From: Sphingobacterium sp. LZ7M1
GTDB taxonomy: Bacteria > Bacteroidota > Bacteroidia > Sphingobacteriales > Sphingobacteriaceae
Reading direction: 5' to 3'
DNA length: 64,000 bases
NCBI RefSeq assembly: GCF_024296865.1
Contig: NZ_CP101134.1
Location: forward strand, 4,092,001-4,156,000
Made by a program: the position numbers and the translations under genes
Notes under the pieces: model-generated
Told to the model about the DNA's origin: nothing
The model's input: only the letters and a program-made list of their open reading frames with translations
The model's database searches: none
Shown: one piece after another, positions 61,062 through 64,000 of the stretch
Position numbering within the stretch: the first letter of the stretch is position 1
Layout of the letters: each line of letters begins with the position of its first letter

Positions 61062-63557
61062 TTACTCAACCGTTAAGAAAGTTGCATTGGCCATGACCAG
61101 CTTTCCGCTTTCCCAAAAGTTACGGAACAATACATTGTCCGTCAAATAGATGACAGAACCTCTACCAAGGTTCTGGGTCGCGAAGACCATTCCATTCTTA
61201 AGCTTCTTATTGAGGTTATGACCGACAAAGCCGCTCATCTTAGAGTTTTCAGTGATATAGCCCACATTCCAACCTTTGCCCTGTTCAAAATATTGAAAGA
61301 GATTGTCATCCTGTTTCAGGGTGAAGTAATCTTTAATACCGAACATCAAAGGATGTGAGTTGTCAAAAGTCAGTTTGAATATGGCTCCAGAGGTATAATT
61401 TTCCATTGCACCTCTTTCACGGTCTCCATATTTCTTCAATGGGTTAAGTTTTGCTTTTGCAGAGGTATCTTGTTTTACCGTTTTCAATTCAGACCAAGGT
61501 TGGGCAGCCAATTGACTTACGGCACTTTCCAATGCAATGACCTTTCCTCCTTTTCTGATCCAGGTTGCAAATTCCTCGCTCTGCGCTTTATCTTTTAGGA
61601 AAGAATAATTGCCATTCGGCATGATGAAGACATCGACTTCATCCCAATCTACTCTTGCAAAATCAGTAGGATTGATCAGGATTATTGGATACTGTAATTG
61701 TTGATCGAAGAAATGCCACACCTCGCCCACATTGGTCGCTCTAAGGCCTTCACCTGCCATCATCATCACCTTTGGAGCCTTGATGGTCTTCACATCGGAA
61801 CTTCCCAAATCTTTTCCGCCTTCTACGATTCCAGATTGGAAAGCATACATCCTCACTTGTAGCTTATCTGCTTCTTCCTTTAGGATCTTTTCTACATTCG
61901 CCTGTTTATTGCCATTTTTCATTACCAAAAGTGATCCTTTTGGAAATTCATCGGAACCAATCTTGAAGCTCTGATCGGAAACTTTAACCGTGATCTTATG
62001 GCGTAACAATGCCGCCAATAATTTGGCAGATGAGAAGCCATCCCATTTTACCGCATAACCAAAATTGGAACCCACGCTGTTGCTGATGGTTTCCAGTTGA
62101 TACGGATTAAGGTTGCTTATTTTTGCTTGGGATGCCATAGCTGGAAGGCCATAGACATAAGGTAAGGACCAAGCGGTAATATCGTAGGTGATGGAATCCG
62201 TCAATTTCGCTTCCGGTTCAAACAGCACGCGTATCAATGCAGCTTTGGATTGATTGCCCGGGATAACCAAGTCCTTTTCGCTCAGACTATGGTTCTGTTC
62301 TTTTTTGCTGAAATAATCAAAGCCCTTTACAGAACCTGAGGACGAATAATAATTGATTTTATTCTTGTCCAACAGTTCTATTAATGCACGCATGGTTTTA
62401 TCTCGGGAAGAGTCGTACTTGATCACATAGGTTTGATATGAAGACAGTTTACCGGCAGCAGCATCATCTCCGAATTTCTTGAATTCAGAAACGACCTTTG
62501 CAGCATTCTGGGAAACCACTTCTACGATGTTCATGCCTGAGGCATGATGCTGGATAGCTCGGTCCACCAAAGTCAGGGTATCCTTTTCATCGGTATAGAC
62601 TCCCAAACCTGCAGATCCATTACCGGCTTTTTCAAAGGTCATACCGATAGCTCCGGAATAGATGGGATAAGTATCGCCATAGGAAGGGTAAAACAAGTCA
62701 AAACGCTCCTTAGTGAAGTATAACCAGCCTTTGGAATCAAAATACTTTGCATTATGTTTACCAATGGTCGTTTGAAACTCACGTTGCCAAGGCGTAATCA
62801 CCTCGTGGAAAGGTTCTGCAGCTGGCGGGAAATAATACGGTGAGTTGATCCCCTGCTCATGGAAATCGGCATGGATATGTGGCAACCATTTGTTGTAGAT
62901 CGCCGCACGGAATGTACTTTCCTTTTGTGTTTGCCATGCCCAGTCGCGGTTCATATCGAAATAATAATGATTATATCGACCGCCTGGCCATGGTTCGCGA
63001 TGCTCTCTAGCATAGATTTCAGGATTGTACTTGATGCCTACGGTACCATTGTACCAATTGTTATAACGTTCAGTACCGTCTGGGTTCAAACATGGGTCTA
63101 TGATGACCAAGGTATTGTCTAACCAACCTTTGGTCTTGCTGTTTTTTGGATTTACCAATTCAAACAGGGTCATCATGGAAGCTTCGATCGATGAAGTTTC
63201 ATTGCCATGGATGTTATTGCTGATCCAGACAATGGCTGGGGAACTGCTGCTGCCTTCGCCTTGGATGGCATGGGCAAGCTTAAGGTTGTTTGTTCGGATG
63301 TTTTCAAGGTTTCCGATGTTTTGGGCAGAGGAAATATAGAAAACCTTTAAAGGTCTACCTTCAGGTGTTTCACCATAAGATTCCACTTTTACTTGATTTG
63401 GAACCTGATCTGCCACATACTGATAATATTCCAAAACCTTCCAATGCGGCGTCACTTTTGTTCCCACTTGATAGCCTAGGTATTCGGCGGGAGATTTGAT
63501 TTGCGCAAAAGAAAGTGTGGAAATAAAACAAGCCAGGACGGCCAGTATTTTTTTCAT
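61062..63557 (-). CDS. M14-family zinc carboxypeptidase-like protein
   Basis: An 831-residue exported peptidase (signal MKKILAVLACFISTLSFAQ). The M14 domain (about 30-360) holds the zinc motif H-G-N-E in ISNNIHGNETSS and the later His in HIHADFHEQGINSPYYFPPA, with NPDGTERYNNWYNG and DMNRDWAWQTQ as substrate-binding parts and FEKAGNGSAGLG near the expected catalytic Glu. The C-terminal half is a class I amidotransferase-like fold (about 600-830) as in many large Bacteroidota M14 proteins. It degrades peptides or peptidoglycan stems in the periplasm. It is single and convergent with mfd. Confidence 0.9.
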   Translation of the reverse strand: MKKILAVLACFISTLSFAQIKSPAEYLGYQVGTKVTPHWKVLEYYQYVADQVPNQVKVESYGETPEGRPLKVFYISSAQNIGNLENIRTNNLKLAHAIQGEGSSSSPAIVWISNNIHGNETSSIEASMMTLFELVNPKNSKTKGWLDNTLVIIDPCLNPDGTERYNNWYNGTVGIKYNPEIYAREHREPWPGGRYNHYYFDMNRDWAWQTQKESTFRAAIYNKWLPHIHADFHEQGINSPYYFPPAAEPFHEVITPWQREFQTTIGKHNAKYFDSKGWLYFTKERFDLFYPSYGDTYPIYSGAIGMTFEKAGNGSAGLGVYTDEKDTLTLVDRAIQHHASGMNIVEVVSQNAAKVVSEFKKFGDDAAAGKLSSYQTYVIKYDSSRDKTMRALIELLDKNKINYYSSSGSVKGFDYFSKKEQNHSLSEKDLVIPGNQSKAALIRVLFEPEAKLTDSITYDITAWSLPYVYGLPAMASQAKISNLNPYQLETISNSVGSNFGYAVKWDGFSSAKLLAALLRHKITVKVSDQSFKIGSDEFPKGSLLVMKNGNKQANVEKILKEEADKLQVRMYAFQSGIVEGGKDLGSSDVKTIKAPKVMMMAGEGLRATNVGEVWHFFDQQLQYPIILINPTDFARVDWDEVDVFIMPNGNYSFLKDKAQSEEFATWIRKGGKVIALESAVSQLAAQPWSELKTVKQDTSAKAKLNPLKKYGDRERGAMENYTSGAIFKLTFDNSHPLMFGIKDYFTLKQDDNLFQYFEQGKGWNVGYITENSKMSGFVGHNLNKKLKNGMVFATQNLGRGSVIYLTDNVLFRNFWESGKLVMANATFLTVE

Positions 63558-63670
63558 AGTATTTGAGGTTAATTAGGATTTAATAATTTAAAATAATTCG
63601 TTGCTGAAATTAAGTATTTACAAGTTATTTTTTTAATTTTCAGTCCTTTATTTTTTAAACCCAACCTACT

Positions 63671-64000
63671 ATGGCTCATTTAGAAACCGACCTCATCCAT
63701 AAAGGCCAGGAATTTAACAGCAGTAAAGCTGTTGTAACACCCATTTATCAGACATCTACCTATTTTGCAGATGAAGATTTGAAGAATTATATCATTTCTG
63801 CTACAGAAACGAAGAACCCTAATTTTTATCATCGACATGGCAATCCAACCAACTCCCAAGCAGCGGCCATTGTGGCAAGTTTGGAGAAGACGGAAGATGC
63901 CTTGGTTTTGGCAACTGGGATGGCGGCTATCAGCACGGCCATTTTATCGGTGGTCAAGTCAGGAGATCATGTTGTAACCCAAAACTCATTATATTCTGGC
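63671..64000 (+). CDS. Cys/Met-metabolism PLP-dependent enzyme, N-terminal part
   Basis: The first 110 residues of a trans-sulfuration-type enzyme; the gene runs off the right edge. The start is the ATG at 63671. The segments LETDLIHKGQEFNSSKAVVTPIYQTSTYF, YHRHGNPTNSQAAAIVASLEKTEDALVLATGMAAISTAIL and VKSGDHVVTQNSLYSG are the family hallmarks (cystathionine gamma-synthase, cystathionine beta/gamma-lyase, methionine gamma-lyase or O-acetylhomoserine sulfhydrylase). RHGNPT resembles the RxxNPT substrate loop. The PLP-binding Lys lies outside the window, so the exact activity cannot be set. Confidence 0.92.
   Translation, partial: MAHLETDLIHKGQEFNSSKAVVTPIYQTSTYFADEDLKNYIISATETKNPNFYHRHGNPTNSQAAAIVASLEKTEDALVLATGMAAISTAILSVVKSGDHVVTQNSLYSG

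Noticed and set aside
60878..61069. Small minus-strand frame of 63 codons between mfd and the M14 gene, with a basic segment and a hydrophobic end slightly like YidD
   Set aside because: It crosses the perfect inverted repeat, lacks the YidD Cys-rich signature and a ribosome site, and overlaps the M14 stop. Not enough to call a gene.

Overview
The window looks like chromosomal DNA of a Bacteroidota bacterium, most probably a Sphingobacterium-like member of the Sphingobacteriaceae. The grounds are a SusC/SusD pair, sulfatases and a GH92-type glycosidase, a GLPGLI/WG-repeat protein, OmpA and SusD lipoproteins, a GAPDH of about 482 residues, weak Shine-Dalgarno sites, and exact TAnnTTTG -7 boxes (the Bacteroidota sigma-A element) before several genes. 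No tRNA, rRNA, CRISPR array, integrase or transposase was seen. The genus is inferred from gene families, not from a marker gene.

Layout. 1-4.7 kb (minus): a two-component system, then a porin gene leading into ureA-ureB-ureC; UreC runs off the left edge and carries a Tat-like N-terminal extension. 4.8-18.2 kb: two tandem sulfatases, a WG/GLPGLI protein, a small membrane protein, an M1 aminopeptidase, a third sulfatase, a GH92 mannosidase, a GNAT acetyltransferase, a second exported protein and an HTH protein. 18.4-26.5 kb: an outer-membrane barrel, SusC/SusD, OmpA and a partner lipoprotein, and a frameshifted FG-GAP protein. 26.5-33.9 kb: a HigBA-like pair with a broken toxin, a SWIM + WGR gene pair resembling part of the E. 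coli yehI-yehQ set, a repeat lipoprotein and a lone Xre/MbcA-type antitoxin.

The most interesting segment is an AT-rich island at about 33.9-38.3 kb, bounded by 16-bp direct repeats, the second lying just upstream of hemW. It encodes a thymidylate-synthase-fold enzyme whose substrate-specifying Asn is replaced by Asp, as in dCMP hydroxymethylases. The next gene overlaps it by 4 nt and encodes a protein that resembles the alpha-glutamyl/putrescinyl-thymine pyrophosphorylase (5-hmdU DNA kinase) clade 3 family. Facing them are a RelE-like/HTH-ImmA-IrrE pair, and divergently a MutT-type Nudix enzyme. This could be a chromosomal nucleotide- or DNA-hypermodification or conflict module; that reading is inference from motifs and context.

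38.4-64 kb returns to ordinary chromosome: hemW, a DUF4965 glutaminase-like protein behind a LacI-type palindrome, gap, a repeat-rich spacer, a sugar-catabolism cluster (frameshifted PVC-type cytochrome dehydrogenase, ketose 3-epimerase-like enzyme, MFS transporter, ThuA protein), envelope-sugar genes (waaA, UXS-like, galE), DUF983 and AraC, mfd, an M14 peptidase, and the start of a Cys/Met PLP enzyme at the right edge.

Single-base indels disrupt three genes (FG-GAP, PVC-heme, higB), mostly in short homopolymers, so sequencing error must be excluded before calling them pseudogenes.
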